A stretch of DNA of 64,000 nt from Cardinalis cardinalis (lineage: Eukaryota > Chordata > Aves > Passeriformes > Cardinalidae). The position numbers were made by a program, and so were the translations under genes. Shown here in pieces: positions 48,818 through 62,800 of this stretch (the stretch's first letter is position 1; the number at the start of each line of letters is the position of its first letter). The notes under the pieces were generated by a model. It was not told where the DNA came from, did no database searches, and was given only the letters and a program-made list of their open reading frames with translations. The DNA is taken from positions 1,310,942-1,374,941 of the forward strand of contig JACDOX010000167.1 in NCBI GenBank assembly GCA_014549065.1. The letters run 5' to 3'.

Positions 48818-49581
48818 GTAAGAGATTTGTTTGTTTCTCTTCTGCTACGCAGCATTTACACAACTGGCTTTACTTTCTTGATATATGGGCACATTCATTG
48901 TCACTTCAAAAAGCTCAAGCGTTTTATTAAATTAATTCTTATACTAAAGGGTTAGGACTACTGCTTGAAAAATCTCAGTTGAAAGAGCTATGGTTTTGTA
49001 GACAATTTAATTCATTTCACAGAATTAGGGTATTTTTCATGGTTTTATTCTTTTTATTTTACACAAAATATTTTATTATTTTTAGGCCTGGAGAATTTTA
49101 AAAAGTTTTCCTAAAAATCACGTACCTTAGGGAAAGTTCTAACATCCGTGTGTGGTTTGGCAGCTTACCAGAAGGCTGGAATTTTAAAGGATAGATAAAT
49201 GAGCATATGTGGTTGGATTTTAAAAGCTATTTGCAATATTGCCAGTAGGCTTCTGCACTGAGGAAGCATGTGAACCAAGTGAGTAATGAGGACAAGTTTC
49301 ATATGCTTGTATGATAAGGCTTCAGCAGGACAAATGGTTTTCTGTTGGTTGNATTCAGTACACGTAGCGATTTCATACTTGAGAGAAATGCTGTAACAGC
49401 TGAAGGACCAAAGTTTCTATATCCTGTAATTCGTGTGAAAAGATGCATACAATTTTGTCTGCCAGCTTATACATGGGCAGCTTGGCATGTGTCTAGCTAA
49501 CTGCTTGTATCTTAAATCGTTGCAATAATGGCATTAACTTGTGTTACTTCCCTTGAATGCATTCATTCTCTCTGTTCACAG
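48818..49581 (+). other. UNC13B: UNC13B intron
   Basis: Intron of 764 bp ending in the strong acceptor attctctctgttcacag. A TGC at 49558-49560 lies about 20 nt upstream of the acceptor AG, the sort of element used by neuronal microexon regulators. No other feature was seen. Confidence 0.7.
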
Positions 49582-49587
49582 GCCATG
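49582..49587 (+). CDS. UNC13B: UNC13B 6-nt microexon (Ala-Met)
   Basis: Six bases, GCCATG, sit between a strong acceptor (ctctctgttcacag) and a consensus donor (gtaagt), phase 0 on both sides. Inclusion gives [15 protein letters not shown] and skipping gives [13 protein letters not shown], both in frame. The matching position in Munc13-1 also has Ala-Met, as far as I recall (VAMTLAARKAG), which supports real use. Its size makes it invisible to ORF finders. An AM insert just upstream of C1 would be a subtle regulated change. Inclusion itself cannot be read from DNA. Confidence 0.7.
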
Positions 49588-50533
49588 GTAAGTGGAGGTG
49601 AAGACTATCCATCAAGTCTTTACCAGAAAAAAACCTCTTTCTTTATGTTGTTTCCTCCTCTACTTCTTTTCTTTTTGTTTTGAACCTTCCTTATTGCAGT
49701 GAATGCATATCCAATACTCTGTCCTGCTCCATCACTGTTGGAATGAACTTTTTCAGTTTCTCTTGAAACAGCGTAAAGCAGAACATAAGTGGTACAAAAC
49801 TGATAGAGTTGGATGATTTCAAAGCAAATGCTGCTATCTTTAAGTATCCTTCTCTGCCTTCATGTTACTGGAGAGGCTGTAGAAATCCCTTGTATGCCAC
49901 TGTGAGGTGCTGCAAAGACGGTGCCCTGCGCTGTCCACAGCTGCAAAGCAGTGCTGGCATGATGGTAAAGGCAGTATTCCGAGGGGAAAATGCAGTTCAT
50001 TGTGTTCAGTGATGGCTGATGAATGTGATACACTGTCACATTCAAACCTCTGCTCCCAACTCACTCCCTTTTCTTTTATCTTTGTTACTTGCAACCTCTT
50101 TACTGTCACATTTTGGGGTGTTGTATGTTTTGTAAAGCTGGTGAAATAATCTCCCTTTGGATATGAATGAAGTTAGATACACAAAAGTGAGTCTGTGGTA
50201 GTGAGCTCAGACAGCAGAAGGGCTACTGTTGCTACCAGAAAGTAAAAGTGGAGATAGGAACTCAGGTTTCATTGGCAGTTCTTTCAGAGAAACAAATAGA
50301 AATTTACTAGAGTGAGACTGATTATGTACAGGTGGAAATAAGTTGGAGACCTTTCAGAGTATACATTTGACTCCTCTGAGATGTGAGCAGTCATTTAAGG
50401 AACCAACTTAAATGCAGTAGATTGCTGGTTTGGTGTCTGGCATGACCAAGTCCCCTTGCTCACATCTCTGGGCATGTAATGCCGTTGCACTTGTAAATGT
50501 TGGTGGTGAATAACAAACTTTCTTCTTCCCTAG
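49588..50533 (+). other. UNC13B: UNC13B intron
   Basis: Intron of 946 bp, gtaagt...cttccctag. It contains short overlapping frames on both strands without domain content and no repeat that I recognise. Confidence 0.75.
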
Positions 50534-50608
50534 TCACTGGTTCAGTCCCGAAAAGCCGGAATTACCTCAGCAATGGCTACTAGAACATCTCTCAAAGATG
50601 AAGAGCTG
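50534..50608 (+). CDS. UNC13B: UNC13B shared coding exon (25 codons before C1)
   Basis: Exon of 75 nt, phase 0 to phase 0. It reads [20 protein letters not shown] then KDEEL, between acceptor cttccctag and donor CTG|gtaagt. Family members share the RKAG...RTSL(K/N)(D/N)EEL pattern directly before the C1 domain. Confidence 0.93.
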
Positions 50609-51471
<863 letters not shown>

Positions 51472-54400
51472 TAGAGTTCAGTGGAGTGTGGCTGCTCCAG
51501 AAATTGTTGCCAGAGCCTTCCTAAATGTACTGCTGATATCTCAGGGATCAGTGAAGCTGCAGTGATTGAAGTGACTGTGTGTTTTCTGAAAAGATGCCAT
51601 TGGGCTAAACCTACCTCCTTGGGGCACAGACAGCTCCACTGATGCAGAAAAGCTTCGCAGCATTGTGCTTGATGTCCTTTTAAAGAAGGTTCAATTCTTT
51701 ACTCTTTCACATCTGTTTGTTGGTTTTGGTTGGTTTTTTGATGGCTGGTTTGGTTTTTAGTTTCGTTTGCTCTGTTTGTGTCAGCTCAGGTTATGTATTA
51801 GCTAGCATATCCTGCATTGAAGTATGGGTTGGATGAACAGAGTATGAGGCTGAATGTTCTGACATTTATTCTCTCCCCCCTGCCCTGGTATTGCAGTCAG
51901 GTTGCTAGTTCCAGCCATCAGTCTCTGCCCGTTTTAAGCTTTTTAGAGCAGCACTGAGCTTGTGNTTAGGGGGGTAGAGAGTTCCTGGATTTAGCTTGGA
52001 CTATCTGTACCAACAGCAGCCTGGGAAGGCTTTTTGTCTTTTCAGCAGTAGGCCTGCTTGGCTGAACCACTTTAGAGACCTAGGACTGAGTTAACAGAGA
52101 TGGTGAGTCAGACACAAAGGTGTTGTTCGAGTATATGGGCAGTATTTCATCTTCCTACTACCTGATTATTTCTTTGGTGTAAAAAACTAAGTAAAAAACA
52201 AGTAATCTCTTCAAGGAACTCTGTAACTTTGCGGAAAAATTGACACCTTACACAAACAATGGAGAAGTTTAAAAGGAATTTGATTAAAGGGGGGAAAAAA
52301 GAGAAAAAAGTATTCATTTAGGCATCTGCCTTAGTCCAGTTTTTCTTATTTGCTTGAAATACTTTTTCTTAATTCAGTCTCAAATTTATATTCCTGCTTG
52401 AGAGCAAAATACCTCAGTCTAAATAGAATAGAAATTCCTTCCATGTGTGTTAAATGTTGAGTAGGAAGGTGTGGCTCTTTTTGTTCACTCTTCTTGTCAT
52501 TGTAACTTGATGGACTAAGTCTAAGGAATCAGAAAAGTTTGTGAAGTATGAAGGGACTTATTGCAAATTCCTTTCAGCAATTCTATGAATTTAAAAAGTC
52601 GGATGTTGTGATCTGAATTGGGCTGCAGTTGTTTGGGAAAGCCAGGCTGAGTGATCAGCAAGGGATACCAGTGAATCACAGGTCATTTGTTTTTTCTTAC
52701 AACTCTTCTTAACACCCGAATGGATATTGTTTATACTTGTGTTTTTGATGAGTGCAGAGTCTTGAAGTTGTCAATTAGGTCTAGGGCTATTTACATGGCT
52801 TATTTGTAAGACACATCTGATCCTGGCCAAACACCTCTGTCTCCCAGTTGCTCAGCAGTTCTAGATTTGTCTTTGAGAGCTGGGAGGTGAGTTTATAGCA
52901 TTTATTACATCGTTGGTACTTTGGCTTTGTTGAGACCTTTCTGTGACTAGGCAAGGAGCATTTGGTGCAAGAGAATGTAGTTTGGTCATAGGTCAGTTTT
53001 CTGTCACGGTCTGATGCACAGGGTCAGTTCCTGAGAATTACCTTTCTATTTCTGGAGTTCACCAGAACTCTGTGCTAACTGCTAATTTTCAGTATTTGAG
53101 GTGAAAATCTCAAGGCATCCAGGCTGGATTCAGATGCATACCCATGATGCTCTAATGCAAGGAAGTTGCGGTATCTCAGTGAGGGAGAAATCTGTGGAGA
53201 ACAGAGGAGGATTAGATTTGCACCAGCAGCAGAGAGGAAACAGGCACAAAGCTGTTGTACCGAGCAGTGGTCCTGAAGTTGAAAGCAACAGGGAAAAACT
53301 TCTGTATTAAAGAAATAGCTAATGACTAAGAGAAAGTATGTTCCTGCAGAGGAGGGTTGTGGCTATCCATGTTCAAGAACGGAGACTGCAGATGGAAGTG
53401 GATACTGGAGAGAGTTCAATAGTAATGGGAGAAATATGAGAATGTCTCGGATGATACAAGATTGTTAATCTTTTAAAAGAGATGCTTGGCAGTCTGGGGT
53501 GGGAGGGAAGGAATCATGCTGTTTCAAAAAAAAATGAAAATAGCTGTACTAGGTCTTCCCTAATAGAATGTTTCTAAAGGGATGTTTTGGAGCCCAGGGC
53601 AGAGGTGTAGGAGATCCGCATGTAGTGCACCTGCTGCGACTCTGGCTTACTCTTACAGTTTACAGATATCCATGTCTTAAAGCCTTTCTGGGCAGCAGAT
53701 ACTGTTTCATAGCTGGCAGCAGTGGCTCTGTGAATTGGTTTAGTCCTTGTTTGAACCTGTTTTTGCTTTCACCATGTTGGGGAAGAGGGAGATAAGCTAC
53801 AGGGAGTAAGATGATCTTTTTAAGCTCATTGTTTACAAAAGAGTAAAAGGGCTAAGTTGGCTGTGAGAAAATTAAAGGTAGAAGACAACTTCAGTGATTC
53901 AGACTCCTTGAGAACAGGGAGTCTCTGGAGCTGAGACTCTGAGAATAACCATGGGGGAAGGTTTTCTTATCTCTAGCTGTAATTACATAATCTTGTGCAA
54001 TGGGCTGTGGGATGTGATGCTGTGTTTTTTCATAGAATAGAAGAAACAACTGGAAATTACTTTTCATATATGACAAAGCATTAAGTAAGAACTTGTTATT
54101 TTATTCAGGAGGTTGCAGATGTTTTCACATTTTCTTTCAAAATTTAAACTCAGGATACTTCGTCATGCAGAGTTACTGAAACAGAGAGGAAAACAACTGA
54201 GAGTACACCAGGCTTAAAAGGTGTGAAGCATGTAGAAAGGCAAAACCCAACCAAACAAAAATTTTCCTTACTGAGTTCTTGTAAGGTGTCCAGAATCAAG
54301 GAAGAAAAATTGTGAGTAGAGTCTGCAGGGTTACCCACTGTGAATGTGGAAGGTATCATTAGCTGGGGTAGAGATGTAGAGGAAGCTGGAGATGATAATT

Positions 54401-54804
54401 GTGCAGTGAAAAGATAGAAAAGACAAAGGATAGTGGTGGGAGTTGGAGAGAAGGGGGTGAATGTGCCTCTGGAATGGGAAAACAATTGTTATCAATACTA
54501 GAAACATATTAAAAGGCAATTTCAGGCAAATGTGTTCTTTACTTCAGTATGTCCATGCTAGAGTTCTTCTAACTGGAGCCCAAAAAGCCAGAGGAAAATG
54601 GAGAAGTTTAATTTCTTTTTATACATGTGTTTGAGGAACAGTCTGTGCTTGAGGAATGAGAAACAGGGTGTCTGGGGGACAAACAATAGTTTAGAGATCC
54701 CATAAATTCAAGACTGAACTTTTTTGTATACTGAACTCAAGAGGGATTTTTTCCTAACAAAAGCTTTATTGTTGCTGTCGGCAAAAAACCCAAAGCATTC
54801 TCAG

Positions 54805-55028
54805 GACATATCTTCACTTATGTCTATTTAGGGCTTCCAGAAAATGTTACAGTGGAGTAAAATGAATTTTCAGACTGGTAACAAATACAATTCTATTGAT
54901 TATACCTTGATGCCTCAGGATATATATTCACTTCAATCTGTGTAAGTCTTCCAGATAATGTTGCATTGGAGTAAAATGAATGTTCAGGCTGGTCACAAAT
55001 ACTTTTCCATTGTTTATGCCTTAAAATT
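54805..55028. repeat. Two-copy diverged tandem duplication, 114-bp period
   Basis: The copies at about 54805-54918 and 54919-55028 share blocks such as ggacata-tcttcactt, cttccaga-aatgtt, ggagtaaaatgaat, ttcag-ctggt-acaaatac and ttgat/ttatgcctt in the same order. They differ by scattered substitutions, so the duplication is old. Confidence 0.75.
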
Positions 55029-55806
55029 TTGGGTAGACACCTGGGGTTTTATTCCTTAGATTTAGAATGTGCTGTTTATCCATTTTCCATCCTTCATACC
55101 TTTCTGGGGAAAGTAATTCTCCCAAGTCTTGTAGAATTAAGTTTGATTCTCTCTTCTGAGGGTATTTTTCTTTGTCTCTATGTTTTTAAGAAACTTATTA
55201 TCTGATACACTGAAAAAATTTATCATCAGTGTGGGACCGCACTGGTGAAAAGTTCAGCNGTGCTTTGTTGCAATTTGAATCAAAGCCCATTTGCAGACTG
55301 CTTCAGCAGGGCTATTCCATGAATTGGTGGTGTCTGAAGTGCAATANCCTGGAATCAGTTGTAGTATGTGTACTGCAGCCTCCTGGTTCATAGTGTTGTA
55401 GATACTTAGGAGTTATTATTCTGATGATAGGACACTTACTTTTTTTATCGTAAACTCATGAATACCTGCTCAAGGGAGAGTGCTCTCTTTTTAGCCATCT
55501 GCTATTCTTGGAAGTACTAGAAGTCTATTCTGAATGGGTACTTTTCTTTTCTTACTTGAGTGAGAGTGGATAGAGGGATGTTCTTTAACATCCCCGGGGC
55601 ATGCAAAGCTTTTGGAAACTGAGCTTTTGTCTCCTGCCTTGAGCATTGGTGTAGTACTAACTGAATTACAGTGGGTTGGGCAATTCTGGTATCAAAGAAA
55701 GAGTAAATCCGGGGCTGGATGAGTAGGACACCAAGGAACAAATGCAGAGGAGTAATTACCAAGAGGATTGAAGGGGAGGACATACTGTGAGGAAGAGCCT
55801 GGTAGG

Positions 55807-55832
55807 AGTTCAGGGCTAGAGTTCAGGGCTAG
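55807..55832. repeat. Perfect 13-bp tandem repeat, two copies
   Basis: AGTTCAGGGCTAG occurs twice in direct succession. Confidence 0.85.
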
Positions 55833-57682
55833 CTCTTTTATTTGATGCATTTTGACTCAGGACTGTGAGGCAGGTGTGATTGTTGCTTTTTGGATGAGAA
55901 ACTTGTGTGTGTTGTACTCTGGGTTCAGAGGCTGCAGTTCTGAGGCCGAGTCAGTGAGTGGGGGGTTAGTCAGACGAATTAAGTCATGTACTTGTCATCT
56001 TGGCTTCTGAGTTGAATGATGGTTAGACACCATGGTGATGAACAGTTGTTTGCTCCCAGAGTCCTATGTAGGAAAATATTTGCACAGAAGGAAGAAGGAT
56101 ACCTTTATTTGAAACTTGAATATCTATTTTAAGTTTCAAGAATATATAATTTCTAAGCATTNTCCGCCTACTGAACAGCTGCCTTCTATCCTGACAGTGT
56201 TGCTTTCTTGAATTCTTCTTAAAGCGTAGAATAACAGCACTGGTGGTCTACTAATAGCTGTATCAATACAATTCCCAATATAGATATATTTGCTCTCTGT
56301 TTCCAGTCATAAATTGACTGATAATTCTGTCAGAGAGAAGAAGAAGGAAAGCCCAAAAGCTGTACATGTTACTTGTATATTCCAGTGCCTTTCTGTTGCT
56401 ATTCACAGGATTTGAAAAACTGATCCATTGAACAAAAAAGTCTTTGCAGCTTGAAGAAGCAATCCCAGTCCAAGAGCAGGAAAAGCACCCTCTGCCACTC
56501 AGTATAGTGACATGTTTTGCATTTAAAACATATACATGATAGTTAATTAGTCCCCCANTGGTTGGTTTAGAAGCTCTCTTGGTTTTGTACCAAGAAGCAG
56601 GTGTCAAAATTAAGAANGAGTGTGTTGTTGAAACAGCAGAACAGATTTTGTCTGTTCTTTGTCTGTATTGTTAAATAAGGTGTCTGTCTGATTGAGGCTT
56701 TTGCCCTGCAATTGAGGCACAGTCTCTGCAGGCAGAGAGAGACCTTTTCCAAGGAAGGAATAATGAAGCTGCCTGGACAAATTATCTGGGCATAGTGGGG
56801 AAGCAGTGTGGGTGGAGGTGAGGGGTTTCCTCTGGAGTCACAAGGCAGAGCCAAGTCTTGGAGGTGACTAGAGAGCTGTTGGGGTCTGTGTGTCATGGCT
56901 GGAACATCCTGCAACCCAGGGTGCCCTGAACTGCTGCTNGGCTTGCAGAGGGATAAGTCTACTGTGCAAGGTCTCTGGAGGTTGTGGGGATGTTAAACAT
57001 ANTGTTTATTAGAGTTCCTCCATTTGTCCAAACTTGCATTATAAGGGCTCATTTGCAGTGCTTGCATTAAGGCTAGTGTTAATTGGTTCTTAATTTCCCT
57101 GAAATCAGAAGGGTCAGGGCAGAGTTGATTTCTTTGGATCATGACAGATCTCAGAATTCCAGCTTGGAAAGGCAAATTGTTCCGTTTGGCCTTTCCCAAA
57201 TTCCCAGTAGTTTTCTGTAGTTCTGCATGTAAAGCATAGAGTCCGTCTCCATCCTCAGGAGACCTAGTTCTGTTAAAGCTGAATAGCACTTCTTATCTGA
57301 AGTTCAAAGCCTAGCCCCTGGTATCATTTCAGTTTCATATTCCTTTAATAAATGTTTGGTGCATCACCGGTGAGTAGAAACAGCAGGGACTGTGTAATTA
57401 ATTTCAGTATTTTTGATTTCATTTCATCTTAAGCCAACAACAGGAAACTCTAGGGCATGTGCTTTTTATTGTACTAAATGAAATACTGAACATCAGGCCT
57501 CTGGCAAGGAAAATGAAAAAGTACTCAGGTAATGTAAAATTATGGCTTGTTTCACACCCNGGTCCTTAATAACACGCTTTGGTATGCAGTGTCCTTAATG
57601 AACTTCTGACACTTCAGTGGTTACAGTCTATTGCAAGCTGAAACTCTTTTTATTCTCTTTGGTTATGTACTGCTGGGCTCCT

Positions 57683-57706
57683 CTGTGTATGTGTGTGTGT
57701 ATGTGT
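57683..57706. repeat. TG microsatellite
   Basis: A short imperfect TGTGTATGTGTG run in an intron. Confidence 0.75.
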
Positions 57707-59113
57707 TCGTAGGACTTTTTTCGTATTTAGTCTCTACTTGCTGAAACAGTATCGTATGCAAAACTGTAGTTCCTTATAGCAAGGATACTTCAGATACCGT
57801 ATTTGCTTACTTCTGGGAGAAAACAGTGTCATGGATCTTTGTGGATTGATGACTCCCTTTGCACACATCTTGCACCTGTTATAATACATATTTTTAANGT
57901 AATTTAATATTTGGTGAATACTTGAATTGAGGACATTTTTCCTGGGACTAAGCTTACTTTAATTAAACTATCCTAGAGAAGAAAAACAAACAAAAGTATA
58001 TTACATTAAACAGAAAGGTTATGATTGAATGTGTTCATAGGACTTTTGTACTGGTTTAACTTAATCTGACTTAAGATCATAATTTGAAATTGCTGCAGAC
58101 AGCGTATAGAGAGACTCTGTGCAATCCTGAGTTCCTGCTTTTCATTTCACACCTGAGTTACCTGCCCTGTTAGCTCACATTGGTGCTTTTATTGATGCAT
58201 GTCTCACATCTGACGCAGTAGTCAACTTCTAAATTCTGACAGTAAAAATGATTGTCAGAATTGAGTAGGAAGTATTTGGTGGTGGGAGTAGTCTTATCTC
58301 ATAATTATATGAACATGAACTTTGAAATTTTTTGAGGTATGCAAGCGACCAGAGGCTTCTCTTTTGTCAGATGGAGTTGACTACCTGTGCAGTTAGAGAC
58401 TCTGTGCCTGGATCTTGTGTTTCCAGCTGCTGGACACTGTGGTAGCACTACGTGCTTATAGTGGCTCAGGTTTTGTACTGTTGGGTTTGCTATCTTACAG
58501 GTATTTATTGTAGTTAATATACCTNTGCAGTTCTAGAAATTGATTGTTTGAGTTGTCTCTGTGTGAGCTGATAAAATAGAATGGCATCCAGAGAAGCAGG
58601 AGACATAGATTTGCAGTGACTCTGAGCTCAGCAGGGAGCTTTGTGACACACATGGGTTGAAAATGCCGACCCTTGAGACCCATCTGAGCTTCTCTTCTGT
58701 GGTTCTAAGTGCAGCACTGAGACAAGCTCATAGGTACTATTTGTAGTGGGGGTCCTATGTCCTCTTCTTAGCACTTGCCTAAGCAAGGATTTATTTGTTC
58801 GTAGTAAGGTCATGAGAGCAGAGGCCACACTGTTAATTTAAGAACCTCATTCCTGGGTGTTCCTCAGCTGTAAGGATATTAAATTAACATGCTGTTAGAA
58901 GGGCAATCTGATCCCAGATTATAGAGGAACTACTCCCTCTGCCTCCAAATGGTCCAAGGTCTCTGTGCACATTGGAATGGGGGGAAACAGAGTGTGAATG
59001 TCAGTATCAGGAGCCATCATGTGAAGGGTAACTTGTGGCTTTGATCCCCCTGTCCAGATACAATGAGACATGATTTTGTTCCTTATAAGCACTGTGTATT
59101 TTCTGGTGCACAG

Positions 59114-59341
59114 GAGCAGCAGAGAAGAGCTCAAAGCATGGAGCTGAAGACCGGACCCAGAATTTCATCATGGCCATGAAGGATCGCATGAAAATCCGGG
59201 AGCGAAACAAGCCTGAGATCTTCGACTTGATCAGAGATGTGTTTTGTGAGAGCAAAATGACACATGCTCAGCAGATGAAGACAGTGAAACAGAGTGTGCT
59301 GGATGGTACCTCAAAATGGTCAGCAAAGATCACGATCACTG
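59114..59341 (+). CDS. UNC13B: UNC13B coding exon: linker between C1 and C2B
   Basis: Exon of 228 nt. The A carried from 51466 plus GA makes Arg, then 75 codons follow ([71 protein letters not shown]), ending with one base before gtgagt. In Munc13 proteins this helical linker ([13 protein letters not shown]...[15 protein letters not shown]) packs between C1 and C2B and helps couple the two regulatory domains. The last residues form the first strand of C2B. Phases match both neighbours exactly. Confidence 0.96.
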
Positions 59342-59671
59342 GTGAGTGGGATAGTCATGGGGTCTCTTGGTCTCACTTGGGAGCCTCAAGTAAGAGAGTT
59401 AGTTTGAAATTGTAACATAGAGGAAGGGCTTCTCTAACCTCTTTGTCTTTCTGCTGAGTGCACATACAGGTAGCAGGTGCAGATATCCCTATTGCAGGTG
59501 CTGTAGTGCACCATGAGCTGAGGCTCATCAGAAATGCTCTCTGAGGCTCCTCAGAAATGCTCTCATGAGCTGTGTTCTGTTTCTCTGGCCATTATGAGCT
59601 GATACTTCAGGTGGTGGTCAGATACATTGTCTTGTTGCAGGGTGGTGGTAACCCTTCTGTTTTCCTTTCAG
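59342..59671 (+). other. UNC13B: UNC13B intron (330 bp)
   Basis: A short intron, gtgagt...ttcctttcag. It contains a two-copy 23-bp tandem repeat at 59519-59564. Confidence 0.85.
59519..59564. repeat. Two-copy tandem repeat, 23-bp period
   Basis: The unit TGAGGCTCATCAGAAATGCT-CTC is followed directly by a copy with one substitution. CATGAGCTG flanks it on both sides. Confidence 0.85.
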
Positions 59672-59813
59672 TGGTGTGTGCTCAGGGTCTGCAGGCCAAA
59701 GACAAGACGGGGTCCAGTGATCCGTATGTGACTGTTCAAGTGGGTAAAACAAAGAAGAGGACAAAAACGATCTTTGGGAATCTGAACCCAGTATGGGAAG
59801 AGAAGTTTTACTT
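59672..59813 (+). CDS. UNC13B: UNC13B coding exon: first half of the C2B domain
   Basis: Exon of 142 nt. The carried G plus TG makes Val, then [20 protein letters not shown] and [20 protein letters not shown] follow, through WEEKFY, ending with TT before gtaagt. It shows the C2 core: the strand VVCAQGL, the Ca2+-binding loop 1 with both aspartates in [10 protein letters not shown], the polybasic KTKKRTKT strand and the [10 protein letters not shown] motif. In Munc13s C2B binds Ca2+ and PIP2 and makes priming activity-dependent. Both loop-1 Asp are kept. The rest of C2B, with the loop-3 Asp residues, is in an exon beyond the window. Confidence 0.97.
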
Positions 59814-62800
59814 GTAAGTGCTCTGACAAGAACTCTCACCCATGTCAGCTGTTTGTATGATCTGTGCTGTGACAGCTGTGTCTTCTCTCTCCATACGCAT
59901 TCCCACATCACCTGTAATCTGGGATGGTTCTATTTTTACTCAACATTGTGTGTGTCTGTGTGGAGGGTTGACATCTCTAACAATGTACGTAGTCCACACC
60001 TATTTATCCTACCTGTCTTCCTGGTGTATATACAAATTGTCTGCTTTATGAAAACTTCTATGCTGATGTTAGAGAGAATGCTAAAGGGAAAGGAAAATAT
60101 TTAAATCAGCAGCTATTGTTCCTGGCTAAAAAAATTTCTTGTAACATGAGAGTAAAATTTGTGTAAAAGACTAAGGAAACTTCTGTGGCCTATTTCTGGG
60201 ATCTGCTGCTGGTGTTTGGCAACCAAATTTCAAGGTAATTAGTTTTCAGTTGTCTGCGACGCCAGCAGCCTCTTCTTTCAGTTTTGGAACATCAATGTAA
60301 CAATAACTCAAAGGAGTTANTGTTGCGAGAGAGAGCTTCCAAGATTACCAGTGTATTGAGGTCTGAATTTAAAGCAAAGTCTGGAGGCACAATTCTTTAG
60401 ATAACATTGTTCCATCGTGCTTTTATTGAATAAGTAATATATACCCTCAATTTGTCATTGAAGATATTAAAAACCAAAATGGAGACATGAAATCCAACTA
60501 CTGTTTTCTGAAGATTCTGGCTGATCTCATTCAACATCAACAATCTTTATTTCTTTTAATGTATAAGGTCTTCCATTGTTCCATCTCTCTCCTTCCTTTC
60601 TTTTCCTCCCTGTTCTTTCCTAAACTGCTTGTGGGGGGCTCTCGCTGCAAANTGCAATTTGTTTGTGTTTTAAAATCAGTTTCATATCAGTCCAGCTTTG
60701 TCTTTACAATGTGCAGTAGAAACAAAATTATTTTTAGGCAGTTTTGAGCTACTCATTAACGTCAGAAAAATCCTACTGCTGTTTTGAGTGAGTAAGCCCC
60801 TGGCTTTATTCTTAGTTTAATCCGAGGTAACATTTCTGCTTGGTAAGCAGTAAGAATGCTTAGGTGCCATTTGGATGACTCTAGTCACAATGGCAGCAAG
60901 TCTGTGTGGGAGCCTTAAGGACCTTGATTTACCATGCCAAGTAGTTACCATGGTATTTGCAGTGTGCTCCCTTCTAATTTTAGGAGTCTCAGCAAACACT
61001 CTGTTTAAGGATAGATAGGAGAGTGTGATAAATGTCACCATTTTAACGGTGACACTGTTTAGACTTAATGTCCATGTCTGTGATTCAGCAGNTAACATGC
61101 TCTTTGGCATTAGAGTTGATGCTGCTTTCTCTCTTGCCTGTGGTGGTTGCCTTCCTTGCCTTGAAAAAGCAGGAGGAGATGAAGGGAATGAGCATTCCAT
61201 CAGTTTCCACACTGATGGCTGGAGAGCATTCAGTACTGCAATCAGTGTGTTGTTTCATTAGTAGATGTCAAAGCTCACCTTCTGTTGGATGAGGAGAGAG
61301 TAATTTAGACGTGTGTGCAGCAAAGGTGTTCTACACNCTCGTGTTTCTATTTTGCATTTATGGATCTTTTTGCAGCTTACAGCTTTTTAGGTTCTAAAAT
61401 TTTCTAACCCATAATCAAATGGAAATTTAAATCAACACATTCAGGCCCAAAATACCCATTATATACCAGGNTTTTTTAGAAGAGATTGTCAGGTCAATCA
61501 AGACATTGTCAAAATTTAGGGGGTTTGATGGGAAGGTGTCTTTGATTCTTGAAATGAGGTTAATTTCTTGTAATGAGAGAAAGGTGTGCTGGTAGTTACT
61601 GAAAGCCTTGCAGTAGACATATGAAAGCTTTGATGTTCAAAATGGTTAAACAATTAAAAAGGAGCAAGGTGTGTAAGTAGAGAGGTCAGGTCAGTTACTA
61701 ATGTGTGTCTCAGCAGTGCTGGCTTGGTGGAGTTGTTTGTTGCTGATGTTCATTAGGTACCTAGTGCCTTCCATGTGATCACTATTCCAATGTGTTTTCA
61801 AAGGTTGAATGTAGAGCCAGAAATCTGTGTGCATCAGTCGTTAAAATCATAACACTGTTATTATAACCATGGCATGAATGAAGGCACACATTGTGCAAGT
61901 TAGTGATGCAATTCTTTCTACAAGCTAAATAAAGTTTATTAAAAGCAGCTTAAATAGGTTTGAAAATTTTTATGTCTATGGTATTTTAAATAGGGGGATT
62001 TGTGCTTATTTACAGTGATTGACAGAAGACTNTATAAACTTAAATATCTCTCCCTAAAAATGGCTTTTTTCGTTTTCCGTGTATTTTCAGAAAAAAAAAA
62101 GTGGTAGGTTTGACCCAATTCTAAAGTACAGATTTAGAATCATATTTTAGAAAAGGCAAAGTTCAAAATGCTTTGGGTTTCCATTATAAGTGCTTTTTAG
62201 GTCATTACTAGCCTGTGTAACTGTAGGCATCTGCTTTGATTAATCACCAGTTCTTGCAGTATATTCATGTTGCCTGAGCAAGCAATTTGCAGGCTGTTTC
62301 TTTCTGAAAATTATCTCTTTGTATATTTACATCTATAGCTTTAGGAAATAGGTTGTTATGGAGAGATTTTTGTATATTTCATCAGCGTTTGAGGACCTTT
62401 GAAGACATAAGGTGTTGATTTTTCTGCTCTGTTCAAAATGTTGCAGGCTTGATGCAGACTCTGCGTATGTGGTGCTTGGCAGCAGGAAGCTTGGTGAGGG
62501 ACTCCAGCCACTGCTGTAGCATAATGTTCTGTGAACANGCACTAAGGAAACCCTGCTTTCCTTGGATTTACATCCCCTTTCCTCCTGCAGTAAATCCTGA
62601 TTTCCTTCCTCCAGTTGGTGATGAGCAGGTTTATAGATGTCCTCCTCCGTTTGCTGTGTACTTCTCTCCCCATGCCCTGAGCTCTCTTCCCTTGCCCTCA
62701 GCTGTGGCTGGACAGAAGGCAGCATGTGTCCTGCCTGCAGCTGGATTCTGAGNTGTCTGTAGTGGTTGGTCCATGAGAGCCAGCTGGCTGCAGGCTTTCC

